The notes under the pieces: model-generated
What the model was told of the DNA's origin: nothing
Seen by the model: only the letters and a program-made list of their open reading frames with translations
Databases searched by the model: none
Shown: piece after piece, positions 9,956 through 21,874 of the stretch
Position numbering within the stretch: position 1 is the stretch's first letter
Layout: each line of letters starts with the position of its first letter
Assembly: GCA_030015575.1 (NCBI GenBank)
Contig: CM057346.1
Location: forward strand, 560,920,315 to 560,984,314
Length of the DNA: 64,000 nucleotides
Source of the DNA: Agapanthus africanus
Lineage: Eukaryota; Streptophyta; Magnoliopsida; Asparagales; Amaryllidaceae
Direction: 5' to 3'
Position numbers and translations under genes: made by a program

Positions 9956-11749
9956 TGATCAGTCGAAAATATTACATTTTTAACACATCAATTTCCCTAC
10001 TATTTGCAATCATCTAAAGGTATTCGGTATGAATATAGCACATATTAGCAATTCGTCTGCAAAATACCAAATAACTTGTGTTATACATTATAACTGGCAT
10101 TTTGAGGGAAATTGAGTGTTTATTATTGCACGCATGATCTTTGTATATCGCAACACTTGTCTCGAGATTGTGTGCAGGAAATTCCAGGTAAAAGAGACGA
10201 AACTGTTAAAAGTGCTGATAAAAATACGCCAAGTCCAAGACTTGTGATCTGGCAGTGAACAAGAAAGTGTAAAAATATTCCAGATATAAAATAAGTCCCC
10301 AAGGATCAGCACTAATTCATCCTGGAAGTTTCATGCAATGTTGTCTCCAAACGGCCGCGGATCCTCCGCGGATCCGCAGCCATGAAGACACGTCATCGGC
10401 AGATCACTTTCTTAGGGCTCTCCGTTCACTAGCCAAACTTTTTCTAGACACTTCGGTCTCCAGAGATCTCCAGAAGTCCTAACAGCCAAGCTTCTTGTAC
10501 AAGCCTAATACCTCCAAGCTTCTCAAGCAAGCTAGCTAACTACCTTAACCTAGAAGCTTCTTCTCATAACTACCAAGCTTGCAAGAGAAGCTAAACCTAG
10601 CTTAGCTTCTAAAGAAAGCTAAACCTAATCAAGCTTCTAAGGGAAGCTAAAGAAGAAGACTATATAAAGGGACCTAAGGCCTCATTCTAAATTTTCGTTA
10701 AAAATTGAGCCAAAATTCCGCAAGTTGAGTGACACAACTTGCAACTCAAAACCCTAGCCCTAATCCATTCCAAAAGCCAAATCAAGATCATCGAGTACCA
10801 AATCAAGCAAGCATCCAACAAGACTTTTTGAAGCAACGCCAATTTTCATCCGAGAAAGTGATCCACGACGATCCACGACTTAAAAAGACGATGCGAAGCT
10901 TGTTCGACGATCGAGTTCTCTCCTCAAATCTTGTAATCTTTGAGCGAATTGTAACAAAACGTTGAATAATAAAAGGTGAAAATTCTTGATCTTGCTTTTC
11001 TTTACATTTGAGCATTATGAAGAGTTCTCAATTCTTGATTGTTTTCTTTTTCATGATCTTTGAGTGAAAACTCCGCTCATGGAGGAATCGAGAAAATAGA
11101 TAGATGATAATGATTAAATTCTTGAACAATTCTTAAGTCTTATGAGTTTTGTAAACTTTAGGAAATTGAATCATCGACAACCTAGTTTCGAGCGAGATGC
11201 TTTCTTGAATGTTTTCGCTCTTAATTAGAGATCAACGATCGATAATTGAATTTTCTAGAGACTAGAATTTGAATGCTAATCAACGAAAGGACAAGGGATG
11301 TGATGAAGAAACCCTAGTTTCTTCAAGAGATCCCTAAACCTCGTTGATCGTCATCGATCTAGCAACAAATCATCAATAGATAAGAATTTGTGATCCTAAT
11401 TCTTCATCATCACTATCGATTGGATCGATTCCTACGAGCCTCTTTACAAATCTTGATAATTCATTTGATTTGGACAATTCTTGATTCTTGATCTATAGTA
11501 TTTCTTGATATTAGATCTAGTTCTTTATAATTCTTGAAACTAAATTTCAAAATTCTTGAATCATTTTCTTTTCTCCTTTAATTTTCAATTCAACTAAAAC
11601 AATTACGATCAAATCACACTTTCCCTGTGGGCGATCCGCACTAGCTAACGAACCTACAATAGACACCGTTGTTGATTGCGGTTTACTAATTTCTTTGGTT
11701 GTGATCTTTACACTTTTCTAAACACGACATCGAAATCGATTATCAATCA
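9956..11749 (+). repeat. Element A 3' LTR
   Basis: This 1794 bp copy runs from TGATCAGTCG to ATCAATCA and is followed by the GATGG duplication. It differs from the 5' LTR by scattered substitutions and small indels, including loss of part of the GGATCCG block near 10360. TATATAAAG is at 10661-10669. Confidence 0.93.
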
Positions 11750-11754
11750 GATGG

Positions 11755-12739
11755 AATATAGCTTGTTTGTGCCCGTGGGTTGTATACGGGGGTCAATATA
11801 GAGACCGGCCGTAGGGCCAAACATATATTAGTTTAAGGATATCGCGGTCCAATATTAGTTTAGGAACATTTTGATCCAGTATTCTCGTGTTCAGGACAAA
11901 GTATTAGTTTAAGGACGTTTTGGTCCATCTTTCCATCTTGCACGCACGTGTATATTTTACACGGCGAAGTGAACGATGGTAACATAGGATGCGCCCAATA
12001 TTAGGGTGCGATCCAATTTGAAGGCATTTATATTTCCTTCAATGATATACATATACATATATGTATAAAACCGGAGCTCAATATGAGATGCACATATATA
12101 TGGGATGCGTGCCAATATGAGGTGTGCATATCAATATGGATGTGCATAAATATGGGGTGTGTCAATATGAGGATTAGGACATTCCCTGTCTTGATGAAAT
12201 TTCATATCTTTCATCAAGTTAGGATGAGAAGTTGTTAGTTGTTGGGAACCACCATCTCTTTGAAGACATTGAGGAATTACAACGACATATATCAAAGGTA
12301 TGGAAAGATGTGCTCTTGAACCAAATCCTATATAAGAGGGAAAAGATCATGTCAGAACTGAGAATTGTTAGTCTTATATAAGACTAAGATAAAAATCATT
12401 AGTCGTATATTGGACTAAGATCGGTTTGGGTGGTCGATCATTAGTCGTATATGAGACTAAGGTCAAATGGATGAAAGATCGCTGAAAGATCGTTAGTCTT
12501 ATATGGGACTAAGATCATCATGGATGAAAGATTGATGAAAAATCATTAGTCGTATATAGGACTAAGATCAACTTGGATATCATGAGCATATGGGCTCTGT
12601 TACAATAAGCAATATGGGCTCAAGGAGTTTAAAACTTCAGAGACTTAGCTAATTTTGGAGCTCAGTCTTGGACTTTTATATTACCCAGCAGTGCTAAGAA
12701 CTTAGTCATTTAAACCATGGATATAACATTCAGAGCATA
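11755..12739 (+). repeat. Element J 5' LTR, middle segment right of element A
   Basis: Sequence continues from 2658 across the insertion of A. A motif resembling GCCCGTGGGTTGTATACG...GTCAATAT...GGCCGTAGGGC at 11770-11815 recurs at about 2575-2610 and 24755-24800. Repeated GGTCCAATATTAGTTTA phrases and a cluster of ATATGAGGTGTGCATAT repeats (about 12080-12175) follow. No coding sequence is seen. Confidence 0.5.
12362..12575. repeat. Minisatellite of palindromic TTAGTC-N8-GACTAA units
   Basis: Five units occur, the first being the perfect palindrome TTAGTCTTATATAAGACTAA; the others have one or two changes (for example TTAGTCGTATATTGGACTAA). Spacing is 35-55 bp and GATC or GATGAAAGAT lies between units. 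Confidence 0.75.
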
Positions 12740-13230
12740 CTTGGCGCTCACGTGGATATCACATGGGGCGCTAAGGATCTGGCGCTGCCATACTAGTGCT
12801 AAGCACTTAGTCATTTAGACCATGGATATAATATCCAAATCATGCACTGGTGCTCATGTGGATATCACGTGGGGCGCTAAGGCTCTGGAGCTTATATGAA
12901 TATCACGTGAGACGCTCAGGCTTGGGCATTGCCCTATCAGCGCTAAGCACTCATATGTGTGTATGTGTGTGTGTGTTGCTCACATGTGCATCACGTGAGC
13001 CGCTCACACTCAGACGCTCACATGCATGGCTCGTGAGGCGCATCTGTAGCATCTGGGTGCTCACATGGATTCCACGTGAGGCGTTGTCTTCATGACTTTT
13101 GAGTATTTACGTGGATATCACGTGAGGCGCTTAGTCTTAGGCACTTACATGGACATCACGTGAGACGCTCAGTCTTAATTTTTTGAACGCTCACGTGAGT
13201 GTCACGTGAGGCGGTGAGTCCTTGGCGATT
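12740..13230. repeat. CACGTG-rich inverted-repeat array, first block
   Basis: About nine degenerate copies of a unit like CACGTGGATATCACGTGAG, each with two CACGTG (G-box-type) hexamers around GATAT, are separated by GGCGCT. A short GT microsatellite lies near 12955-12976. The units are imperfect palindromes. Confidence 0.75.
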
Positions 13231-14130
13231 TAATCTCTGTTCATATTTTTAGAGAAGTTAAACTTATGTTAATGGTGTTTTGACCATTAATGATCACCAT
13301 GATCACTGTTTTTGAAGATCTAGGATCAGATTTCATTAAGAACTAAGTTCTTATCATGTTTGGGAACTAACTTCCTAGAGTATGGACTCCATCTTATTTT
13401 TGTTTCTTTCATTCATGTTCTTTTTTCAACTATATTCTCTCCTGAATCTTTGATTCTCAAGAATAAGATCTTCCCTATGAGAATTAAATTCTTTTTTTGG
13501 GAGATCTGTTTTGTGGATCTTAGATCCAAAAGAAGAACTTAGTTCTTATGAAGGGTTAAACCCTTAGATATGTTTGATAGGTAGAGGTGAGATATCTGTA
13601 TTTTCTCTACCTAGGGTTTGAGAGGAGTAATATCTCCTTCTTCGAAGAAAATTAAATTCCCTATTGCCGAAGATTTTGGAAAGCCTTATGTATTTTTCGA
13701 GAAACTTATGGGGAGTATGCCCTCTTCTAGATTTAATCTCTTTACTCTTATTTATACGAGAAGGAAAAGATCAATCTGTTGGAGGGAATTTCTCATTGAG
13801 AGATCATGATTAATTTTATAATCAATCGAAATGATCTTAAAGATCAACCGATAAATTTTATTCACTGTTGGATTTTTAATCCAAAAGCTCTCTGTTTAAC
13901 AGAGAAGATCATTTTTGTTTGTTTAACAAGATTATGAAAATATTTTCCTAAGATAGAATTTAATCCTATCATATGATCGATTGGCGATTTTTTAATCACC
14001 GTTGGATCTTTGATCAAAAGGCTCTCTATTTAACAGAGAAGATCTCTCTCGTTTAAGAAAGATCAGAGAAATACTTTCGCCATTGAATTTAATTCTATCA
14101 AAAAGAACACTCGTGTGCAATGCACGTTAG
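13231..14130 (+). repeat. LTR J block X (left copy), central part
   Basis: The segment matches 34280-35145 closely and collinearly. Repeated phrases are based on GAACTAAGTTC, GAGAAGATC and AATTTAATTCTATC. No gene is seen; ORFs such as 13618-13809 are not maintained in the other copy. Confidence 0.75.
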
Positions 14131-14575
14131 GCGTTACCCAATGGATTGGCAAGTGTGCCACATGCTTTTCACGTAAGACGTTGGCCCAAAATACTCACGT
14201 GGACATCACGTGAGAGTTGCCAAGCAGCTGCACTAGCGCTCACGTGGATATCACATAAGACGCTGCCAAGATACTGGCCTAGCGCTCATGTTGATATCAT
14301 GTTATATGCTCACGTGTTTAACACGTGGATGCCAAGATACTGCACTAGCGCTCACGTGGATATCATATGAGACGCTCATGTGTTTAACACATGAGGCGCT
14401 GCCAAGATGGTAGCATGTGCGTTCACGTGGATATCACGTGATGCGCACTGCCAATAGCCCGCAGTAGCGCTCACGTGAATATCACATGAGACGCTCACGT
14501 ATTTAACATGTGGGAACCAATATAGGATTTGATCCTATGTGAAGCGGCACTCATATACTTTGCATGTGGCACCCG
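14131..14575. repeat. CACGTG-rich inverted-repeat array, second block
   Basis: Seven or eight further CACGTG-N5-CACGTG units occur with GCTGCCAAGATACTG-type spacers. The block matches 35150-35580 and ends where the G-type LTR begins (GGCACCCGCATGG). Confidence 0.75.
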
Positions 14576-15629
14576 CATGGCACGCGGGCGGGCACGTACT
14601 ACGCGCACGGACACGGGCGCAAGCCCGGGTCGTGTGGACCGGATTTGGAGTTAAACTTCTTTGATTTTTAATGGTGTTAAACTCCCAAAAGAATTTTATA
14701 TGAAGTTAAACTCCCAAAAGATTTTATATGTGGAGTTAAACTCCCCCAAAAAATTATTTGAAGTTAAACTTCCAAAAGATTTTATATAGTGTTAAACTCC
14801 TAAAATAATTTTATTTGGAGTTAAACTCCTAAAATATTTTATATACGGAGTTAAACTCCCAAAACAATTTTATTTGAAATGAAAACCAAAAAGAGTCTCT
14901 TGAACCTTCCAGATCTATATCTTGGATGATAAGAGGGGATCCCTTTCTTCTCTTTGAGTCTTGGATCCATCTTAAGGTAAGGATTTTAGAGATGGGTCTT
15001 TTTCTTCCTCCTCTTTTTTCTTGGATCTTGGAGAAGAAAGGAGGTGAGATTTAAAAGCTCCCCTTCTAGGGATTTGATGGGATATTTTGACTCCCCTTCA
15101 ATAGTTTTATGATGAAAAACTATTTCTTTTTTAGAAAACAAAAGTTAAACTCTTGATTTAATTCAAAAATAGAAAGAAGAAGAAGGTTTTGAACCTTGAA
15201 GAAGAAAGAGACACAATCCTAAATTTTTTTTGAGGGGAATGAATTATTTTTCTTTATAATGTTTCCTTATATAGGCTTACAAATTTACACAAAGCCTCTT
15301 GGGCTTTACAAAATGGTATTTTACCCATCCCATGACCATGTGCTTATTTATTTTTTTGCACATGAGCCATGGGCTTTACAAAATTTTTGTTTTTTTCCCA
15401 TTTATTTAAATATTATATTTATTTATTGTACTTTCTTGGCATGAGGTCGGTCTGGGCTTGGGCCCACCTGCTTGGACTTGGGTTCGGGTGTGGGCCCGAC
15501 ATAGGTTCGGGCGTGGGCCCGGTTTGGATTCGACAGTAGGGTCCGTTTACTTTGGCTTGGGCCTACTTTTCTGCGGTTTGACTTTGATTTTGACCTTTGT
15601 TCAATGGGACGTAAATTTTAACCCTAAAA
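14576..15629 (-). repeat. Element G 3' LTR (outer end truncated)
   Basis: It matches 33125-34210. It begins with a GC-rich CGGGCACG block, continues with about eight 28-31 bp repeats around GGAGTTAAACTCC (14648-14875), then AT-rich sequence, and ends in AAATTTTAACCC. The counterpart of 32758-33124 is missing. Confidence 0.75.
14648..14880. repeat. GGAGTTAAACTCC minisatellite in LTR G
   Basis: Eight tandem units of about 28-31 bp each contain GAGTTAAACTC (a palindrome apart from its central base), separated by AAAATTTTATAT. Six units are kept in the 5' LTR at 33250-33425. Confidence 0.8.
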
Positions 15630-15643
15630 AGTGCCCCGCATCA
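15630..15643 (-). other. Polypurine tract of element G
   Basis: On the - strand TGATGCGGGGCACT directly precedes the LTR start, a purine-rich tract in the expected place. Confidence 0.6.
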
Positions 15644-15776
15644 ATCAATACACACTACATATATGGGTCGTGTGCATGAAATTGATGGATCTTCTTCCGC
15701 ATAGTGGTTGACTTGATTTGGTCTCATTTTTGGGAGGCTGGCATTGTCTTTTTTTTGACATGGACGGTCGATGCTT

Positions 15777-16460
15777 GACGTATCTCTGAGACAGAGTGTC
15801 TAATGCTTGACGTATCCCCAAGAAGGAGTGTCGATATGCAACGTATCCCCGAGACGGAGTGTCATTGTCTGACGTTTCCCCGAAACGGAGTGTCTGTATG
15901 ACGTATCCACAAGGCGGAGTGTATGTTTGACGTTTCCCCAAGATGGAGTGTCACTGTTTGACATTTCCTTAAGACAGAGTGTCGACGTATGACGAATCCC
16001 GGGGCGAAGTGTCTATTTGACATTTCCCCGAGATGGAGTGTCACTGTTTGGCGTTTCCCCAAGACGGAGTGTCACTATCTGACGTTTTCCCGAGGTGAAG
16101 TGTCTGTATGTGACGTATCCCCAAGACGGAGTGTCGGCGTATGATGTTTCCCCGAGGAGGAGTGTCGGCGTATGACGTATCCCCGAGGCGGAGTGTCGTT
16201 GTCTGACGTTTCACCGAAATGGAGTGTCTGTATATAATGTGTCCCCGAGATGGAGTGTCGCTGGTTGCCGTATCCCCAATGTGGAGTGTCGCTGGTTGAC
16301 GTATCCCCGGGATAGAGTGTATGTATATGACGTATCCCCGAGACGGTGTGTCATTGTCTGACGTGTCCCCGATACAGAGTATCACTGGTTGACGTATCTC
16401 CGAGACGAAATGTCTGTATGTGACGTATCCCCGATACAGAGTGTCACTGTTTTTGACGTA
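15777..16460. repeat. Minisatellite M1, about 31 bp period, 22 units
   Basis: The unit core is GACGTATCCCCGAGACGGAGTGTC followed by a variable 6-9 base spacer (for example GTTGTCT or TGTATGT). About 22 units diverge by one to six bases. Overlapping ORFs on the - strand here are a by-product of the repeat, since the period is not a multiple of three. It belongs to the 3' region of element G. Confidence 0.92.
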
Positions 16461-16655
16461 GAGGACATTGTTGGAATTGGTTGGTTTGATTTGTTTTGGA
16501 GAGCTTCAAATATGTTCGGAAGGACTTTTGAGCTTGGAAGCCCTTCCGGGTGGGACTTTAGTTTGATTTTTCCGATTCCTGTATTCTTTGGCGGGACCTT
16601 AGAATTTGAGGCATTGCAGTGTGGGATTTGGAATTTGGGTTTTTGTTTAGCAACA
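16461..16655. other. Unique-looking spacer in the G 3' region
   Basis: This TTGG-rich stretch between two minisatellites shows no coding or repeat signal beyond weak internal similarity. Confidence 0.4.
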
Positions 16656-16742
16656 ACATCGCTACATTGGAATATGGTACCAGGAGCGAATCATCATTTG
16701 CCGTGGAGAACTTAAGATTTGGGTTGGTATCAGCATCGCTAC
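16656..16742. repeat. Minisatellite M2, left part (about 78 bp period)
   Basis: The unit begins CATCGCTACACTGGAATATGG and contains ACCAGGAGCGAATCATCATTTGC. One unit and the start of the next are here; the array resumes at 24194 after element F. Confidence 0.85.
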
Positions 16743-19062
16743 TGTCACGCCCCGCTTCCCAAAATACGGAATACGAGGGGTTGACAAGGCCAGCCATACT
16801 CCTACGGTCAAGGAAATGTCCTGCCGTAGTCAAACTTCGGCTTCTAGTTTTTCATGGTAAACAGTAAATAATGCGCAGGCAATAAGAAATGCAGTAACTG
16901 AAACGAAACAATATAAAGGACTGACCTGATGGGAACAAAAGAGTATAACTCTGGATAGCAAGTCGAGGTGTCTGTGATATACGTCTAGTCCTGGTCCAGG
17001 CTAAATCTTCTCCTCACACTGAGCATGCATACTCAGGTCGTCAGAGCGACACAATAACAATATAATATATAAATCCAAGTGATAACTCTAACAGTGATAA
17101 TAGATATATATAACAGTAAGTCAATGACGGTATAGGTATGAACATGTAGTAATCGATGCAGTGGAACAGTAAAAGCAGTAAAATGATATGCCAAGTATGT
17201 CAACACGGTAAGTATGTATATCGATGCTATCATCCCTATCAGTCTCTAAGTCTCACTATACAGGTCACTAAGCCTATCGTCAGTCCAAGTGTGAGAGTCA
17301 ACCACTCGCGAGTGTCCTCCACCCAAGGGTAGAACCCAAGGGCAAGGGACCACGGGCCCAACATGTAACTCACGGTAATAATCATGTACCCTGTAAATCT
17401 CCATATATCTCCATATATATAAGCCAGCATGGGACTCCCTAGATTCTGTTGAACTCACACTCAAACTACCCCACACCCCGTGGTCTACATCAAACGCTAA
17501 CCATAATCCTAAATACCAGTCGGTCTGTGACAAGTCTGCACGAGAATTGGAGGCAGGCCTCCATCAAGCACGTCCTGACTAATACCTAAGATAAATGGCA
17601 GAGTCTGATGTCTTATCTGTGACACCTATGCAAGAGTTTCCATAAGTGTCCCATACCACTTATAGTTACACGTACACGCGTCCCACAGACGTCGACAATG
17701 TAATAGAATCATAAGGTTCACTGATTGTGTACAAGTACGTATCACTTTCACTTATCCACTCATGCACGAACACTAACGTACTTGCCACAATCATCACTAA
17801 TACCTAACACTGGGTAATGCACATTATCACTAAGTTATCAATGCAGTGACGTATGTATGATATGATGCGGAAACATTATGTAAAGCATGATTAAGGTGTC
17901 ATAAAACAGTATTCTATCACTTGCACAATTTATCATGAATCGTACGTGTACAGTTTAGCAAAACGATACATAGGTAATAATTAGTATGTTCAGTTATCTA
18001 TCCATCGAATTTAGTTTCATGCCAATCGGGTTCCAGGATCACTAATTATAGCCATTTCATTTTAAGCGTTCACGGCTGGAAATCCGGTTTCAGAATCGGA
18101 AGTCCGTTTCGCAACGCATTTTAATCCCAGTTGGGATCAGATTTTAGCGACGCTACAGTTGAATGAAATCTAGGGTTTTCAGTAAGGTTTTCAACGCAAT
18201 AGAAGTATCTTCGATCGCGTTTGTACGTCAGGGGATATACACTGTTCAATCCTAGTATGTCAATTCTGATTCTGTTGGGACTGTTATACGTCCCCATCTA
18301 TTAAATTACAGATTAAATAACAAACGACAACGAAACAGAATGAACACACTTGTGTTGTCTAGCTAACAGATTCATTTTTCATAAACAGTGGAGTTCCGCG
18401 ACCTACGAGTTAAGGAAATAGGGTGGTACCCATTACGGGACAGTAAACAACAACTGGAGTCGCTCTGGACTGCAGTCCAGAGTCACACTCCGATCCAAAT
18501 ATTGTTACAGTTTAAGTACAGAATTATTTAGAAACTTGCATAGGGTTAAAGTTCGTCGATTCGGCTTCGATTTAAGCCCTCGAACGCATCATTCCAGTAT
18601 GTATATAATTTATGGTGATTTTAACGGTTTCAGGTACAAGAAATTTCCAGTTTTACAGGTAAACTTGGGGGTAGTCGTTTTAGTCGTTAATAGTCGTATT
18701 TTCCAATAAAATTCACACACTAGATTCACATCTATACGGGCCAAACTATACCAATGAGTTCCGTCAAATTAGGTGAGTATTACCATTGAGGTCATACATC
18801 GAACAGTTGCGTCGTATAATTTATCGAGGATATTAAGTATGGAATTTATAAAATTATAGTTCGTAACTAATACAAATTAGCATGTAGCAAGTATGAAACT
18901 TGCCTGGAGGCGCACGGCATTGGCACGGCAACAGCGAGGTCGGAGGAAACGCAAGGTAAGGTCTGGGTTTAATGGGATTTTGAAAATAAATAAATAATTA
19001 TAAATAAATTTTATAGGTATAAAGAAGTACAATTATTGGTATAACAGGGGCTGGGTATTACA
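16743..19062 (-). repeat. Element F 3' LTR
   Basis: This 2320 bp LTR opens on the + strand with TGTCACGCCCCGCTTCCC and ends GGGTATTACA. No ORF of note is present. Confidence 0.92.
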
Positions 19063-19099
19063 TCATACCACCCTTACAAAAATTTTGTCCTCGAAATTT
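19063..19099 (-). other. Polypurine tract and conserved 3' end of element F
   Basis: On the - strand a TTTCGAGGACAAAATTTTTG block is followed by TAAGGGTGGTATGA immediately before the LTR. D, E and J carry the same kind of sequence. Confidence 0.85.
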
Positions 19100-20281
19100 A
19101 AAAGAAACGATAAGTTATACAAACATAGGCGAAAGCTATTATATTGCAAACTAACACATAAAGGTTTACTAGAAATCCGTGGACGAAGAAATTTGAAGGT
19201 ATAAATATGTAAGAACAACATACAAAAAGATAGGTCTAAATAGGTATAAGGCAGGAATAAATATAGGGGCAACTACATGTATACGAGAATAGCAATAACA
19301 ACAATAATGAACAGTGATATTCGAGGCGTATTCGATAAAATCGAAACTCAAATATGTGCACGTATAAGTACAGCAGAAATAATGAGTATAAGGCCCAATC
19401 ATTTATAATAGTAAACATAGGAACAACACCCGAAAATAAAGTAACGATAATAAAGTAGTGAAAGATTTGTCGGTAGGTTAAAACATTTTAGGATAACGTA
19501 TCGATCAGATAACTTATAAACTCACATAGTGAAAATAAGAAACATGGAACGAAAATATGCGCGATGTAAGGTTGCGCTACCAAAAATGGGGATAATAGTA
19601 GTGTGCTTTGAAATACATAAAACTAAGCAGTCAATAACCCGCACTCTTCGACAAATACAAGATAATGAAAACCAAAATTCGAATAATAAAGTCCCTAAAT
19701 ATATATAGGGTAAAAGGAAAACACAAAATGTATAGGGCTAGCTAGGGTAATGATTACAAGGAAGTGTGGCTCATTCAGAAGGTCGGAGTGTGGCGGCTTT
19801 AGGCTGAAGATCAAGGAGATTGGGATCGGGTCAGCACGGGAAGTAAGGGTGAGCAACAAAGGACTACCAGGGGAAAGTATGGGGAGGGCAATGGTCGATA
19901 CATTTTGTGAATCAAAAATTTTTGAAGGGTCAGTCAACTTGGAAATTTTATTATCCACATCCCCTGCCAGATGGATATCAAACGAGGCATATACGAAGGA
20001 TGAAAGATGGCCTATTTCAAATATCAGGGTGTGGTACTAGTTAATCTCAGTGAGGGTTAAAACAATGTAAGGAGTAGGGGTGAACAGATCTCAGTAGGAA
20101 AATAATCGTATAGAAGAAATAATCAAGCATCAAGGGGACTAAGAAGATCGATAGATTAGCGAACTCCACAATTTATTTTATTCCAGAAGATTCTAAACAA
20201 AGCATTCTCAAAACGAAATGTGGCCCTAATCTATACACAGATTTATTTGGCCAGATAAGACAACATCTAAAAGAAATCCCG
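19100..20281 (-). other. Element F internal non-coding region
   Basis: This AT-rich sequence follows the acidic ORF on the coding strand. Short ORFs at 19063-19418 and 19695-20040 have no recognisable domain. I see no remnant of protease, RT or integrase. Confidence 0.5.
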
Positions 20282-20752
20282 TCAGTCGCGGTTGTGGAGA
20301 TTCAGCAGGTTGCGGTAGACTCGCGCGCTCAGGTAGGGGCGTCCATTTCCATAGTGCCTCGCAGGGACCGCCATGGGGAGTTCTTCCACCGCAGGGCCTT
20401 GTTCTTCTGGTCTTTCTTCCTCGGCTGGAGCTTCTTCATCGAGATCTGCTTCCATATGATTCTCTTCTTCTGGATCCTCTCCCATAGGATTTTCCTCCAC
20501 TAGATTTTCTTCTATCGGGTCTTCCTCGGGATCTTCCTCTATCGGGTTCTCTTCAGGGTCTCCTTCCTCTTCGTCGGAATCGCTTATCAAGTCAACCTCT
20601 GGGGCGGCGGCTCCTTCGTCCTCGGAATCGCTGTTTTCGAAGATGACCTGGGGACCGTTGACCTCATTGTCAGAACTCACCAGCATACGGTCTAACGAAA
20701 TGCATGACTGTGCATCCTCATCTAGATGTGGCGCTGCTTCAAGGTGGGCCAT
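20282..20752 (-). CDS. Element F acidic repeat protein
   Basis: The ORF of about 156 residues starts at MAHLEAAPHLDEDAQS (20752). The ATG lies just after CTTTCTTTTCAG|GCC, a good 3' splice-site match, so translation from a spliced mRNA is plausible; an upstream ATG at 20791 adds 13 residues. The middle, from about residue 55 to 115, is glutamate/aspartate-rich with repeats of the type EENPxEEDPEEDP, and the C-terminus is basic (YLSARVYRNLLNLHNRD). No known domain is recognised. The reading frame is open in an otherwise non-coding element with near-identical LTRs, which suggests it was recently intact. The function is unknown; acidic retroelement tails can mimic nucleic acid or bind histones, but that is only a possibility. 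Confidence 0.6.
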   Translation of the reverse strand: MAHLEAAPHLDEDAQSCISLDRMLVSSDNEVNGPQVIFENSDSEDEGAAAPEVDLISDSDEEEGDPEENPIEEDPEEDPIEENLVEENPMGEDPEEENHMEADLDEEAPAEEERPEEQGPAVEELPMAVPARHYGNGRPYLSARVYRNLLNLHNRD

Positions 20753-21133
20753 GGCCTGAAAAGAAAGAGTCATGATTAGACAGTGGAACACATCGAGAAA
20801 AACAGCTAAGGGTACGGAGTATAGGAAAAGATGCGATGAGCAGGAACTAAAAAATCAGAAAAATGCTGTGGTAATGAATAGTATAAATAAGGGGAAAAGC
20901 AAGAGAATGATACATATATTACGATTCAAAGTTTTTATTGCATTCAACTAAAAGTTCGACGGATACAAGATTTCAAACGAAAAGAAATATTTATGAGAGG
21001 ATGACAACATTTTATTAAAAGCAGAAAACATGATAACTCTTCTTCGATTACTAGGCCGCTGCATTCTCGTCATGCAAGTTGAATCCTGCGCTGGGTCCAT
21101 CTTATCCTCGAAGTTCGAACTACGCAATAATCA

Positions 21134-21547
21134 TCACTTGGCAGAAGTGGAGAGTGTGGACGAGTCTCCTCCTTGTAGTTCCTTTCTTTTTGGGCAACCG
21201 TTGATAAGATGTTCACTGGATCCGCAAATCAGACATTTCCCTTGGGCGCGGCGACAATCCCTCTGAAGATGTCCTGGCCTCTTGCAGTACCCACAACATT
21301 GGGTCTTCTGCTGCTTCTGTCCCGGGGAAACAAATGGGCGCTTCATCTTCTTCTCTTTTCCTCGTCTAACAGAGATCCCTTTACGATTGGAGACTCCCGC
21401 TGGTGTATGATTCACTTGCCTTCTCAGTCCTTCAGCTAACAAGTCGTTCGTTCGCTCCTGGGCTTCCTTCAGACCTTGCAGTACATTCAGAATCTCAACG
21501 GTCTGATTCTGGGGAGCGGAGATAGACGAAAAGTCGTTGGAAGACAT
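21134..21547 (-). CDS. gag: Element F mini-Gag with two zinc knuckles
   Basis: This 137-residue ORF starts at MSSNDFSS (21547). The ATG follows TTATTGTTTCAG|GATC, a likely 3' splice site, so I prefer it to the upstream ATG at 21649. A short N-terminal helix (VEILNVLQGLKEAQERTNDLL) is followed directly by a basic stretch and two CCHC knuckles, CGYCKRPGHLQRDC and CLICGSSEHLINGC. These correspond to the nucleocapsid part of chromovirus Gag as seen in D and E. The whole capsid domain between them is absent. The protein could bind element RNA and co-assemble with Gag from a relative; that is inference. Confidence 0.75.
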   Translation of the reverse strand: MSSNDFSSISAPQNQTVEILNVLQGLKEAQERTNDLLAEGLRRQVNHTPAGVSNRKGISVRRGKEKKMKRPFVSPGQKQQKTQCCGYCKRPGHLQRDCRRAQGKCLICGSSEHLINGCPKRKELQGGDSSTLSTSAK

Positions 21548-21874
21548 GATCCTGAAACAATAATTTTGAGTACGATATAAGGCACAAGCTATAAGAATAT
21601 AATATGGATTGGACAAAGATTCAAGCATATCAGATGTGATGAAATTCATTACAAGTGGAAATCAACTGTATGACTCTAAGTCACTTAAACAGAGTACGGT
21701 AGTGCAATTGCAACCACGTAATCTTGCCAAGTCACCCGAAACCCTAGCGATTGGATAGCAGAACACTCGATGTGAATATGGATCAAGGATATCAAGTTTA
21801 CAATCTAGACTGAGGGATGTCTTAGATTGTCAAGCTATACACGGAAAACTGCAATCCCAATCGAAGCAAAACCT

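Larger units (their letters stand above)
2664..11749 (+). mobile_element. Element A: non-autonomous Athila-like gag-protease LTR retrotransposon
   Basis: The element is complete, with LTRs at 2664-4491 and 9956-11749 and a perfect 5 bp target duplication GATGG at 2659-2663 and 11750-11754. The PBS at 4494 is complementary to the 3' end of plant tRNA-Asp, as in the Athila lineage. The interior codes for gag and an aspartic protease-like domain with a C-terminal extension, followed by about 1.4 kb of non-coding 3' region and a polypurine tract. There is no reverse transcriptase, RNase H or integrase, and no break that looks like a simple loss of them, so it resembles the TR-GAG type of non-autonomous element. 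It sits inside the 5' LTR of J. The first base of the 5' LTR is C where the 3' LTR has T (CGATC against TGATC). Confidence 0.93.

Noticed and set aside
15645..16385. Overlapping long ORFs on the - strand
   Set aside because: They follow from a GC-richer minisatellite of about 31 bp period with few stops; the period is not a multiple of three and no domain is present.
14131..16460. CRISPR array
   Set aside because: The repeats are degenerate, have short spacers of repeated type, lie in plant retroelements and have no cas genes.
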